NCBI GenBank assembly: GCA_023664665.1
Contig: JAMPEY010000010.1
Location: 1 to 64,000, forward strand
Direction: 5' to 3'
DNA from: Lachnoclostridium sp.
GTDB lineage: Bacteria > Bacillota > Clostridia > Lachnospirales > Lachnospiraceae
Length of the DNA stretch: 64,000 bases
Part shown: positions 18,716-26,828 of the stretch, in pieces
Layout: every line of letters begins with the position of its first letter
Position numbering within the stretch: position 1 is the first letter of the stretch
Notes under the pieces: generated by a model
The model's input: the letters and a program-made list of their open reading frames with translations, nothing else
What the model was told of the DNA's origin: nothing
Databases searched by the model: none
Program-made: the position numbers and the translations under genes

Positions 18716-19732
18716 TCAGGTAGTTGTTGTGTCATCTGTTGTCGGTGTATCCGTCGGTGTAGTTGTTGTCGTCGGCGTGGTCAGTGGCAGCGTGACGGTG
18801 TTGTCGGATGCTCCGCCGGCGCAGCCACATCCCGCAGCACAGCTTTCTTTGTAGCGTTCTTCATACTTTGACGGTCCCAGCTCCAATGGCTTGATGGCAA
18901 GATCCAGCAGGTCGCCTGCAACGAATTTCATGCAGTCCGAGTTGTCGGGGGTGATAATGCTTCCCTTCGGAGTGTTGCTCCTGCCTGCGTTTTCCATGCG
19001 GTAGCCTGAGAAATACAGACTCTGCAGTACCAATGTCAAGCCCACCGTTATGGTGTTGTCATCCAGTTCAAAGTTGAGAGCCTTTGCGATGCCATAGAGG
19101 TTCAACCCTTGTCTGACATAATTGTTGGTCTGTTCAAATCCCACATAGTTGAGTACAGGACTCGGCGTGCCCGTTGTGGGCGGTGTTTCAATCTCGTAGC
19201 TTACGCCATAGGGAGCAAAGATTTCAAGCTCCACGGATGAGGGATTTGTATCTTCATCATAAGTTGCTTCCGTGTCTGCAGGGAGATAGGCAGCGGTGGG
19301 ATAGACCGTTCCTACAAGGCGGCAGTTCTCATCATACAGGCTGACTGCAAAAGTAACAGTCAGACCGGCAAGTGTGACCACATAACAGTTGGGTCTGCCG
19401 GCAATCGCCTCGATGGATACGCCTCCGTCTCCGTCGGTGTAGGAAATATTGATAACCTTTGCCGCTGCGGAAACGGCAGTCGGATAGGTTGTTGCAATGT
19501 CTGTCCCCAGCGCAAAACTTGCGCACAGATTGATGCCGATTTCATCATAGATGACCGGCGCCATGATGCTTAACAGAGTGGGTGTTCCGCATATCGGGTT
19601 TACACACACATCAAGACAGCATGAGTCGGAATTGCAGGAGCAGTTATTAGAGCCGTTATTTTGGAGATTTTGTACCATATTGCTCACAATTCTTGCCCTG
19701 CATCCGCATTTTCCGGATTTACATTTCGCCAT
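18716..19732 (-). CDS. Cysteine-rich protein with a threonine-rich tail, function unknown
   Basis: A 338-residue protein I do not recognise. The first 50 residues hold about ten Cys (KCKSGKCGCRAR, CSCNSDSCCLDVCVNPICG); the middle is predicted beta-rich and hydrophobic with no signal peptide; a CAAGCGCAGG cluster precedes a tail made almost only of Thr, Pro and Asp. Such composition is common in spore-coat or exosporium proteins of clostridia, cross-linked by disulfides, but that is inference. AAGGAG lies 7 nt before the ATG. It is divergent from the gene at 19896 across a 163-nt gap. Confidence 0.7.
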   Translation of the reverse strand: MAKCKSGKCGCRARIVSNMVQNLQNNGSNNCSCNSDSCCLDVCVNPICGTPTLLSIMAPVIYDEIGINLCASFALGTDIATTYPTAVSAAAKVINISYTDGDGGVSIEAIAGRPNCYVVTLAGLTVTFAVSLYDENCRLVGTVYPTAAYLPADTEATYDEDTNPSSVELEIFAPYGVSYEIETPPTTGTPSPVLNYVGFEQTNNYVRQGLNLYGIAKALNFELDDNTITVGLTLVLQSLYFSGYRMENAGRSNTPKGSIITPDNSDCMKFVAGDLLDLAIKPLELGPSKYEERYKESCAAGCGCAGGASDNTVTLPLTTPTTTTTPTDTPTTDDTTTT

Positions 19733-19895
19733 AATGTGTTCTCCTTAAATATTTTATTATATAGTATGTATATTTAGCGGTTTTGTGCCATATATTTAAG
19801 GGAGCAAATTTCAGTCTGTCATGGCGCGCGGCTGAATCGCGAATTTGTGCCTGCGGTCCAAGATCCGCGGGTTACGGAAGGGCAGGGTTATCAGC

Positions 19896-20771
19896 ATGGG
19901 AAATGTATATTCACTGGATGCGGAGAGAAATCTGATTCTTTATCACGCAGGAACAAATATTTATATCAGGAGCACATTCGGTGAAAATATGATGCGTCCC
20001 ATCGTTTTATGCACGGACTATCGAAGCAGCCTTACGGACACGGCTTTCAACGGGACAGTCTATTATGCGTACTTTAGCGTGGAGCAGGATATTGTGGTGA
20101 GAAGCATCAATGACTTGCAGAATATCTATAAAATAAGCAGTCAGGAAATTCCCGGCTGTCATAACCCGCACATCGTAACTTTTCAGGGAGAGCTGATTTT
20201 ATTCTATACAACAAAAAGCCCATTAAACAATGCGTATTATCTGAAAGCTTTGTTTCCGTTAAAGCCGGATGTCCGCATAAAACTACCGGAAACATCCTTT
20301 TCGGAAATACGAAATTTCGGAATTCTTGCCATGAGTGACAGGCTTATTTTAGATGTTTCTTCGCAGGAAACGCAAATCCTCTTTGCCTTAAATCCCGATT
20401 TGGAGCTTGTAATCTATCCTTCGGACAGTCCCTTGCTGGAAACGCAGCTACAGGATGTGCAGCAGAAGCTTAATCTGGTATCGGAAACCCTGCACGATAC
20501 GCAGCAGGAGTTAGATAAGGTATCTGCGCAGCTTGCTGAGGAGAAGCTTCTTTCAAGGGATTTGAAAGCCCAGAAGGAAGAATTGGAAAATCAACTCCAT
20601 GCGAAAGAGCAGGCGCACGGCGAAATCCTTGAGAGCATCCGCGCGCAATATAATGAGCTGATGGAAACAGCCGTCAGGTATCGGGATGAGGCGGCCCGCT
20701 GGCATGACATTGCCCGCAGGAAGGATGCGAAGCCCGTTCCGGGAGAAAATCTGATTGCGGATAGCTGGTGA
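19896..20771 (+). CDS. Hypothetical protein with C-terminal coiled coil
   Basis: A 291-residue protein, family not recognised. Residues 1-175 are beta-rich with repeating strand patterns (LILYHAGTNIYIRS, VYYAYFSVEQDIVVRS, GELILFYTTKS) that could be propeller-like blades; residues 180-270 form a long coiled coil (Gln/Glu/Leu heptads). No signal peptide or membrane helix. ATG 19896 is chosen over an upstream in-frame start at 19845 because it begins the structured part and has AGGG upstream. Its divergent partner, the Cys-rich gene, hints at a shared role, for example in spore surface assembly, which is speculation. Confidence 0.65.
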   Translation: MGNVYSLDAERNLILYHAGTNIYIRSTFGENMMRPIVLCTDYRSSLTDTAFNGTVYYAYFSVEQDIVVRSINDLQNIYKISSQEIPGCHNPHIVTFQGELILFYTTKSPLNNAYYLKALFPLKPDVRIKLPETSFSEIRNFGILAMSDRLILDVSSQETQILFALNPDLELVIYPSDSPLLETQLQDVQQKLNLVSETLHDTQQELDKVSAQLAEEKLLSRDLKAQKEELENQLHAKEQAHGEILESIRAQYNELMETAVRYRDEAARWHDIARRKDAKPVPGENLIADSW

Positions 20772-20814
20772 TTTCAGGTTTTTCTTTTTCGGTGTTCTTT
20801 TTTGTAAAAATAGA

Positions 20815-20843
20815 TTGTAAGTTTTCTTGTTTTCCCTTATAAT
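20815..20843 (+). promoter_or_regulatory. Promoter of the Na/Pi symporter gene
   Basis: TTGTAA (20815-20820), a 17-bp spacer and TATAAT (20838-20843). Confidence 0.75.
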
Positions 20844-20899
20844 GAGACTGATTTGTTTTTTAACGGCGGTATAGCTGAAAGGATAAGGGAACAAAATAG

Positions 20900-22549
20900 A
20901 TGAGTGCAAGCATTTTATTAACAATGGCAGGTGGTTTAGGACTTTTTCTGTTTGGCATGGAACTGATGAGTGATTCCATTGAGAAAGTCGCAGGCGCAAA
21001 ACTGCGCCGCATTCTGGAGATTTTTACCACCAACCGTTTTATGGGAATGATAGTGGGCGTGGTGTTCACGGGAATCATTCAATCGTCATCCGCCTGTACT
21101 GCCATGGTAGTCAGCTTTGTGAATGCCGGACTGATGAATCTCTATCAGGCGGCAGGAGTCATCTTCGGCGCCAATATCGGTACTACCGTCACTTCACAGT
21201 TGGTTTCCTTTAATCTGTCAGAGATTGCCCCGGTGATTTTACTGTCGGGCGTTTTAGTGATGATGTTTGCTTCTAAGGAGAATGTAAAGCAGTTTGCCGG
21301 AGTGGTTACAGGCTTTGGGATTCTTTTCGTGGGCTTGAGCACCATGTCTCAGGCTATGGCAGGCATGAAAAATGAACCACAGGTGGTGGAATTGTTAAGC
21401 TCCCTGACCAATCCTTTTCTGGCAACCTTGATGGGCGTATTGGTCACTTCCGTGATTCAGAGCTCCTCTGTGACCGTCAGTATTGTACTTTTGCTGGCGC
21501 AGCAGGGACTGCTGGACTTGTCCATTTGCCTTTATATTATTTTGGGATGTAATATCGGCGCATGTACCACTGCGCTCCTCGCATCCCTTGCGGGCAAGAA
21601 GGACGCCAAGAAAGCGGCTCTTATCCATTTTTGGTTCAATGTCATCGGAACGGTGCTGATTTATATTATTTTCTTCTTCGCATTGGAACCCATTATAGGA
21701 CTGATTCTGAAAATTTCCCCGGATAACGGACGGTTTGTGGCAAATGCCCACACTGCGATTAAGATATTCCAGGTAATCGTGTTATTCCCGTTCTCCGGTC
21801 TGATTGTAAAACTCGCCAGCGCATGTGTGCCGGGTGAAGATAAGAAGATCGGTTATAGGGAGAGTTATCAGTTAAAGTATATAGGGGACAAGGTTGTGTT
21901 TAATCCTGCCACTGCCGTGGTGGGGGTAATTAAGGAGCTGGACCGTATGGCATCCTTGGCAAGCGAGAATTTGAACCGTGCCATGAACGCCCTGATTACT
22001 CTGGACGAAGAGGATATCGAAGAAGTGTACGATGTGGAGAAAAATATTGATTTCCTGAGCCGTGCCATCACGGATTATCTGGTGAAAATCAACCAGACTT
22101 CCCTGCCTATCGAGGATTTAAAGAGTCTGGGAGCTCTTTTTCATGTGGTAAACGATATTGAGCGTATCGGCGACCATGCGGAAAATGTGGCGGACGCCGC
22201 TAAAATGCGCAGGGAAAACGGTGCGGTAATCAGCAAGCAGGCGCAGCGTGAGCTGGGTGAGATGCTTGATATGGTGAACACCATTATTCAATATTCCATA
22301 GAGATGTTTGTAAAGAGCGACGAGCAGCATATGCAGGAGATTGTCCGTCTGGAAAATAAAGTGGACGCCAAGGAAAAGGAATTGCAGCGCGCCCATGTGG
22401 AACGCCTGACCAAAGGAGAATGCACTCCGGAAGCCGGCATGATTTTTTCGGACACCGTATCCGGCTTGGAGCGTGTGGCTGACCATGCCACCAATATTGC
22501 TTTCGCCATTATTGCACAGGAGAGGGAGCTTGAAGCGGAGGAAGCATAA
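20900..22549 (+). CDS. Na+/phosphate symporter with C-terminal PhoU-like domain
   Basis: A 549-residue membrane protein. The N-terminal part (about 1-310) has two inverted Na/Pi-cotransporter repeats with the QSSSA-type motifs GIIQSSSACTAMVVSFVNAG and VIQSSSVTVSIVLL, each followed by a GANIGTTVT- or GCNIGACTT-type segment. Residues 330-540 are a helical PhoU-like domain, with EDIEEVYDVEKNIDFLSRAI and DIERIGDHAENVA. Family members move phosphate with sodium; direction and affinity are not visible. A second phosphate system (pst) is encoded 6.5 kb downstream. Confidence 0.9.
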   Translation: MSASILLTMAGGLGLFLFGMELMSDSIEKVAGAKLRRILEIFTTNRFMGMIVGVVFTGIIQSSSACTAMVVSFVNAGLMNLYQAAGVIFGANIGTTVTSQLVSFNLSEIAPVILLSGVLVMMFASKENVKQFAGVVTGFGILFVGLSTMSQAMAGMKNEPQVVELLSSLTNPFLATLMGVLVTSVIQSSSVTVSIVLLLAQQGLLDLSICLYIILGCNIGACTTALLASLAGKKDAKKAALIHFWFNVIGTVLIYIIFFFALEPIIGLILKISPDNGRFVANAHTAIKIFQVIVLFPFSGLIVKLASACVPGEDKKIGYRESYQLKYIGDKVVFNPATAVVGVIKELDRMASLASENLNRAMNALITLDEEDIEEVYDVEKNIDFLSRAITDYLVKINQTSLPIEDLKSLGALFHVVNDIERIGDHAENVADAAKMRRENGAVISKQAQRELGEMLDMVNTIIQYSIEMFVKSDEQHMQEIVRLENKVDAKEKELQRAHVERLTKGECTPEAGMIFSDTVSGLERVADHATNIAFAIIAQERELEAEEA

Positions 22550-22588
22550 GCTTTCGGTAGAAATTATTGGAAAAAACCGTGGAAATAG

Positions 22589-22617
22589 TTGACAGACAGC
22601 GAGGAAATAGGTATAAT
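22589..22617 (+). promoter_or_regulatory. Promoter of the NlpC/P60 hydrolase gene
   Basis: TTGACA (22589-22594), a 17-bp spacer and TATAAT (22612-22617), a full consensus promoter. Confidence 0.88.
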
Positions 22618-22703
22618 TTATATTACATGTAACAAAATTGTAATATAATCGTATGATTTCTGTAACTATGAGACGAACAATCGCAAAAGAAAAGGATATT
22701 GGT

Positions 22704-23750
22704 ATGATATATAGAAAAATGATAAGAGGGGCGTGGGTGGTATCGGCAGGACTGCTTATAGGTATCGCATGTCAGCCGTTAACGGTATCTGCCGCGGAGA
22801 GCAGCAGTCTGTTGCAGTCGGCGGGTGTGGTATCCATTATGGAGCAGAAGAGTCTTACTACCGAGGAGTATGTAGCGCTGGCAGAGCAGGCAAAAGGTGC
22901 GCTGTGGGGATATACGGATATCGGCATCGCCAATGTGGAGAGCGGCAATTTAAATGTCCGCGCGGAGGCTTCTACAGCGGGCAAGCTTGTGGGGAAGCTT
23001 CCCAAGAATGCGGCATGTGAAATATTGGAGACATTGGACGGATGGGCGTATATCCAGTCCGGCGAAGTGGAAGGCTATGTGAGTCTGGAATATCTGTTGA
23101 CCGGACCGGACGCCAAGATAAAAGCGAAAGAATTGGTGCGCACTGTGGCAGTGGCGCAGGTGGACGGACTAAATGTAAGGGAAGAGGCCGACAAAAACAG
23201 CAAGGTCATGACTCAGGTACTCAAAGGCGAGGAGCTTGAATTTATAGAAACCTTGGACAATGGCTGGATAAAGGTATCCCTTGACGGTGTGGAAGCTTAT
23301 GTGTCAGAGGAATATGTGACTGTGGAGGAGAAGCTTGACACTGCCATTACCATGACGGAACTTCTGTATGGTCAGGGTGTTTCGGACATCCGTGTGGATT
23401 TGGTGGAATATGCAAAGCAGTTTGTGGGAAATCCTTATGTGTGGGGCGGAACCAGCTTAACAAAGGGTGCGGACTGTTCCGGCTTTGTCATGAGCGTATT
23501 CAAGAAGTTTAACATTAATCTGAGCCGTACTTCCAGAGCGCAGGCTAATGACGGGACCAAGATTAAGTTTTCGGACATGAAGCCCGGAGATCTGGTATTC
23601 TATGCAGACGGCTCCGGCACCATCAATCATGTGGCGATTTATATCGGCGGCGGGAAAGTCATTCAGGCAAGCAGCCCGACTACCGGCATTAAAATCAGCA
23701 AGTATAATTACAGGACGCCGGTAAAAGCGGTGAGAGTGATTTATGATTAA
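22704..23750 (+). CDS. Secreted SH3b-SH3b-NlpC/P60 peptidoglycan endopeptidase
   Basis: A 348-residue exported cell-wall hydrolase. Residues 1-32 are a signal peptide (cleavage near VSAAES). Two bacterial SH3 domains follow (GNLNVRAEASTAGKLVGKL and DGLNVREEADKNSKVMTQV), then a C-terminal NlpC/P60 domain with the catalytic Cys in GADCSGFV and His in INHVAIYIGG. The family cuts gamma-D-Glu-diamino acid bonds in stem peptides. ATG 22704 is preferred to 22653 because AAAGGA lies 7 nt upstream and the signal peptide then has normal length. Confidence 0.92.
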   Translation: MIYRKMIRGAWVVSAGLLIGIACQPLTVSAAESSSLLQSAGVVSIMEQKSLTTEEYVALAEQAKGALWGYTDIGIANVESGNLNVRAEASTAGKLVGKLPKNAACEILETLDGWAYIQSGEVEGYVSLEYLLTGPDAKIKAKELVRTVAVAQVDGLNVREEADKNSKVMTQVLKGEELEFIETLDNGWIKVSLDGVEAYVSEEYVTVEEKLDTAITMTELLYGQGVSDIRVDLVEYAKQFVGNPYVWGGTSLTKGADCSGFVMSVFKKFNINLSRTSRAQANDGTKIKFSDMKPGDLVFYADGSGTINHVAIYIGGGKVIQASSPTTGIKISKYNYRTPVKAVRVIYD

Positions 23751-23775
23751 ATAAGGAGGGTATCCCCTTTATAAG

Positions 23776-23810
23776 CAACGGGCAGTTCGCAAGGCGTGCT
23801 GCCCATTGTT
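23776..23810 (+). terminator. Possible terminator after the NlpC/P60 gene
   Basis: CAACGGGCAG and CTGCCCATTG pair with one mismatch across a 13-nt loop; the following tail (TTCATATTATT) is only moderately T-rich. Confidence 0.4.
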
Positions 23811-23872
23811 CATATTATTAGGAAAATTGTGAGTTTGCGAAAGAAAGATTTCGCGGAGGAGGAGAGAAGAAA

Positions 23873-25345
23873 ATGAGTCGGCTCAAACAACGGAAGATAT
23901 GGTTCTTGCGAATATTTGTCGTTCTGATGACGGTTGCGCTTGTGGGCTGTGCCAACGGTACGGCTGCGAAAGAGAATCAGGACAATCCGACAAAAGCAGA
24001 CAATCCGACGGAGACAGACAATCCGACGGAGACAGACAGTCCGACGGAGACAGACAGTCCGACGGAGATAGACAATCCGACGGAGATAGACAATCCGACG
24101 GAGACAGACCGTTCGGCAGATAGGAATGATCCGACGGATGAACAGGCGGATATAGGCAGTCAGATACAAACAGATGGGCAGGCGGAAACAGACAGTCCGG
24201 CCGGCACGGACGAAATATTTACTGTGGAAGAGATGCCGGAGTGGTCTGAGGAGGAATTGGCGCAGCTGCAGTATGTAGAAAAAGCATCCATAGAGGATTA
24301 TTACGGTGACAAAACCCTCTATGACGCCTACATATTAAAAGGAAGCAGCAGCGGGAACGGGAATGTACATGGTCTCGGGCCCGGACTGAGCTATTCCGCC
24401 TCCGCGGCCAGCACGGAACATCTTTCCGTATATGAATTGTTGAATATCCGTGTGAGAGTTGCGCTGGAATTCTGGGAAACGGAATCGTCAGGGTATAATG
24501 GCATACAGGTGAGTCAGGTGATGGAGAAGGGGGACGACAGATACCAACTGGTGACGGCGACGAAAGAGGATATGTATGGGCAGCCCTACAAAGTGACGAA
24601 ATTTTTTTATCTGGATTATCAGAGTGAGACAGCTTGTATTATGTGGGATGTGGAAATACAGGAAAACGGAGTGGATAAGGAGACTGGCCGGATTCTGAAG
24701 GAATTGGGCGGATGTTACGGCATCAGTCTGGATACCCTGCAGCCGGACGGCGACTGGCTGGCCGCCGATAAGGAGAGAAAAGAAAAAATGCAGGATGTGT
24801 ATGAGCCGCAGTCAGGGGAAAGGGCATTGGAAAAGCTGGAGGGATACAGGTATCTCGGAACGACGACTCTTGTCTCTTATAGGAAAGAGAAGGAATGTCC
24901 CATTATACTGCCTATGGGATGGAAAGTCAGCGTTCGGGAAAGCCGTGCCGATTCCTCCATGCATGGCGTTACGGTGGCGGCAGCGCTGGAAGAAATAGGC
25001 AGAGGGCGTTTTATGGAGGAGCTTGAAGAGGATCTTGAGAGCAGGCGGAAGCAGTATGCGGAATATACGGACAGATACCGCATTGTCCGGAGCAGCAGCA
25101 TAGAACCGATTGCCGGTTACAGAGAGGCGGTACAGGGGGCGCTTCTCTATGAGGAAAAAAATGCCGTGACGGAAGAATATACTTTCGGTACGATTGTATT
25201 CTGCCGCATCAGAGTGGACGGAAATTATGCCTTAAACTGCCGGATTACTTTATCAAGTAACGAATACGATGATGCAACCAATACGCTGATAGAGGAGGTG
25301 GAGACGGCTTATGGAATTGATTTGTCGGCATATTACAACCAATAA
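23873..25345 (+). CDS. Lipoprotein with tandem DNPTET repeats, function unknown
   Basis: A 490-residue lipoprotein. The signal peptide ends in the lipobox VALVGC (Cys near residue 26), so the mature protein is anchored on the outer face of the membrane. Residues 37-78 are seven six-residue DNPTET-type repeats, then an acidic linker to about 120 and a folded domain to the end with no recognised family. GGAGGAGG precedes the ATG. The last codons overlap the next lipoprotein gene by 35 nt, so both are made together and probably work together. Confidence 0.75.
   Translation: MSRLKQRKIWFLRIFVVLMTVALVGCANGTAAKENQDNPTKADNPTETDNPTETDSPTETDSPTEIDNPTEIDNPTETDRSADRNDPTDEQADIGSQIQTDGQAETDSPAGTDEIFTVEEMPEWSEEELAQLQYVEKASIEDYYGDKTLYDAYILKGSSSGNGNVHGLGPGLSYSASAASTEHLSVYELLNIRVRVALEFWETESSGYNGIQVSQVMEKGDDRYQLVTATKEDMYGQPYKVTKFFYLDYQSETACIMWDVEIQENGVDKETGRILKELGGCYGISLDTLQPDGDWLAADKERKEKMQDVYEPQSGERALEKLEGYRYLGTTTLVSYRKEKECPIILPMGWKVSVRESRADSSMHGVTVAAALEEIGRGRFMEELEEDLESRRKQYAEYTDRYRIVRSSSIEPIAGYREAVQGALLYEEKNAVTEEYTFGTIVFCRIRVDGNYALNCRITLSSNEYDDATNTLIEEVETAYGIDLSAYYNQ
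23981..24106 (+). repeat. Seven tandem 18-bp repeats in a lipoprotein gene
   Basis: Unit consensus is GACAATCCGACGGAGACA. Seven units lie head to tail with one to four differences each and keep the reading frame (DNPTET, DSPTEI and variants). This is a coding minisatellite, likely to vary in copy number between strains. Confidence 0.9.
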
Positions 25346-26234
25346 AATAGAGAAGATTTTCAGAAGCTTGGGCTTATTTTCCATGGCTGTTGCCTTAACC
25401 TGTTTTGTATCGGGATGCGGCTTTCAGGCGGGAAATGAGAAGGATGATACAAAAACGCAGGAGACGATAGAGGAGGAATTGTCCCAAAGCGCAGATGCCG
25501 AAAAAGAGGCAAAGCCGGTCATGGCACAGCTTTTGGAAGATGCGGGGAACGGCATAGAAGAACTGCCGGATACCGTCTTATGGTTTAACGCCACTTATGC
25601 GCCTCTCACATACAACAACGGCGGGGAATGGCGAATCGTGGGCGGAGAGGAAATCACGGAGGACTATCAGGTGCTGGTTCAAAATTCCCTGCGGAGCAGT
25701 TGGAGCATAAGGGACAGGGAGACCGCCCTTGAGACTGTGGAGCAGCTTCAAAAGGAAGGGCACAGGAAAGTGTACCGTGAATGTCTGGAAGAATTGGAAA
25801 AGCAGGATATGCTTTCCATGACGGAAGAGGAATTTGCGCAGGCTCTTGAAAATTCAGGCATCAAGGAAAACCTGTTCCGATATGTGATAGTCTATGCTCT
25901 TTATCAGGGAGGAGAGGATGAGGAGGCTATTGCCGCATGGGATTTGTGCAGGGTCAATCAATTGTATGCGGATTTTTATGTCTGCGGATACATGAGTTAT
26001 GAGGAAGCCATGGAAAAATCTCTGGAAAATTCCCTTAAACTGCAGAAAAAGTACGATTCCTGGGAGGAATTGGTGAATTCCTATATGCTGGGATACCAGT
26101 TTTGGCAGAGCGACCCCGGCTTTACGGAAAATTCACCTACCATGATGCGCTATCAGTGCTATGAGATGCTGAACAAAATGGAGGACGGTCCCTATAGCCT
26201 TGATTGGAATATGAGACTGAAAAAGAGCTGGTAA
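25311..26234 (+). CDS. Lipoprotein, function unknown
   Basis: A 307-residue protein with a signal peptide ending in the lipobox FVSGC (Cys near residue 36), an acidic linker, then a mostly helical domain with many Glu, Trp and Tyr residues; no family recognised. The start at 25311 lies inside the preceding gene with GGAG 7 nt upstream. The N-terminal extension before the hydrophobic core is long (about 20 residues), so a later start is possible. The rpsO promoter begins 20 nt after the stop. Confidence 0.7.
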   Translation: MELICRHITTNKIEKIFRSLGLFSMAVALTCFVSGCGFQAGNEKDDTKTQETIEEELSQSADAEKEAKPVMAQLLEDAGNGIEELPDTVLWFNATYAPLTYNNGGEWRIVGGEEITEDYQVLVQNSLRSSWSIRDRETALETVEQLQKEGHRKVYRECLEELEKQDMLSMTEEEFAQALENSGIKENLFRYVIVYALYQGGEDEEAIAAWDLCRVNQLYADFYVCGYMSYEEAMEKSLENSLKLQKKYDSWEELVNSYMLGYQFWQSDPGFTENSPTMMRYQCYEMLNKMEDGPYSLDWNMRLKKSW

Positions 26235-26254
26235 AGCCGGTAAAAAATTAAGTG

Positions 26255-26283
26255 TTTACAATGCTCTTAAACTGTGTTATGAT
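26255..26283 (+). promoter_or_regulatory. rpsO promoter
   Basis: TTTACA (26255-26260), a 17-bp spacer and TATGAT (26278-26283). Confidence 0.75.
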
Positions 26284-26289
26284 GTTTAA

Positions 26290-26372
26290 GTGTGAGTCAG
26301 CCGATGCTCAGATTTGGGACACTCCGACCCGGTCTTGGTGTCAGGCGGTTACCAGAATAGGAGGAAAGAAAC
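26290..26372 (+). promoter_or_regulatory. Structured 5' leader of rpsO, candidate S15 autoregulatory element
   Basis: About 80 nt between the promoter and rpsO contain complementary segments (for example GACACTCCGACC and GGTCTTGGTGTC) that fold into a hairpin just before AGGAGG. In many bacteria S15 binds its own leader and represses translation; the sequence here is consistent with that, but the exact Rfam class was not determined. Confidence 0.55.
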
Positions 26373-26639
26373 ATGATTTCTAAGGAAAAGAAAACGGCAA
26401 TTATGAACGAGTATGCCAGAACGCCCGGCGACACCGGTTCACCCGAGGTACAGGTGGCGGTTCTGACTGCAAGAATCCAAGAGCTTACCGAGCATTTGAA
26501 GGAGAATCCCAAGGATCATCATTCACGCCGCGGTATGTTAAAGATGGTAGGTCAGAGACGCGGTCTTTTGGATTACCTGAAAAAGAAGGATATCGAAAGA
26601 TATCGTGCTTTGATTGCAAGACTTGGTTTAAGAAAATAA
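26373..26639 (+). CDS. rpsO: 30S ribosomal protein S15
   Basis: An 88-residue primary 16S rRNA-binding protein of exactly the usual length. The family sequence is plain: [20 protein letters not shown], the [21 protein letters not shown] block and the [12 protein letters not shown] end. AGGAGG lies 7 nt before the ATG. It is followed by its own terminator, then pnp, as in many bacteria. Confidence 0.97.
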   Translation: MISKEKKTAIMNEYARTPGDTGSPEVQVAVLTARIQELTEHLKENPKDHHSRRGMLKMVGQRRGLLDYLKKKDIERYRALIARLGLRK

Positions 26640-26645
26640 GACGGG

Positions 26646-26680
26646 GCGGAGTGTGAGATTATTTTTGCACTCCGCTTTTT
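26646..26680 (+). terminator. Intrinsic terminator between rpsO and pnp
   Basis: GCGGAGTG and CACTCCGC form a perfect 8-bp stem around a 14-nt T-rich loop, followed by TTTTTG. Some transcription must pass it or start beyond it to express pnp; no clear separate promoter was seen. Confidence 0.8.
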
Positions 26681-26702
26681 GTTCCGTTATTTTGGCAACT
26701 AT

Positions 26703-26782
26703 GGAACAGAAGGTCTACCCGAGACCGCTGAAAAGAACAGGAGAATTCCCGCTCTTTTCAGTAGTTTCGGTGCTTCTGTTCC
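26703..26782 (+). promoter_or_regulatory. Long stem-loop in the pnp leader
   Basis: GGAACAGAAG (26703-26712) pairs perfectly with CTTCTGTTCC (26773-26782); inside it CTGAAAAGA (26728-26736) pairs with TCTTTTCAG (26753-26761). The nested helix resembles the double-stranded pnp leader of E. coli that is cut by RNase III and lets PNPase repress its own synthesis. The mechanism here is inference. Confidence 0.7.
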
Positions 26783-26828
26783 TGATGAAAATACAATTAC
26801 CGCAGGAAGCGGTGGAATGGAGGACAAT

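Noticed and set aside
23981..24106. Possible CRISPR array
   Set aside because: The 18-bp units are head to tail without spacers and stay in frame within a lipoprotein gene.
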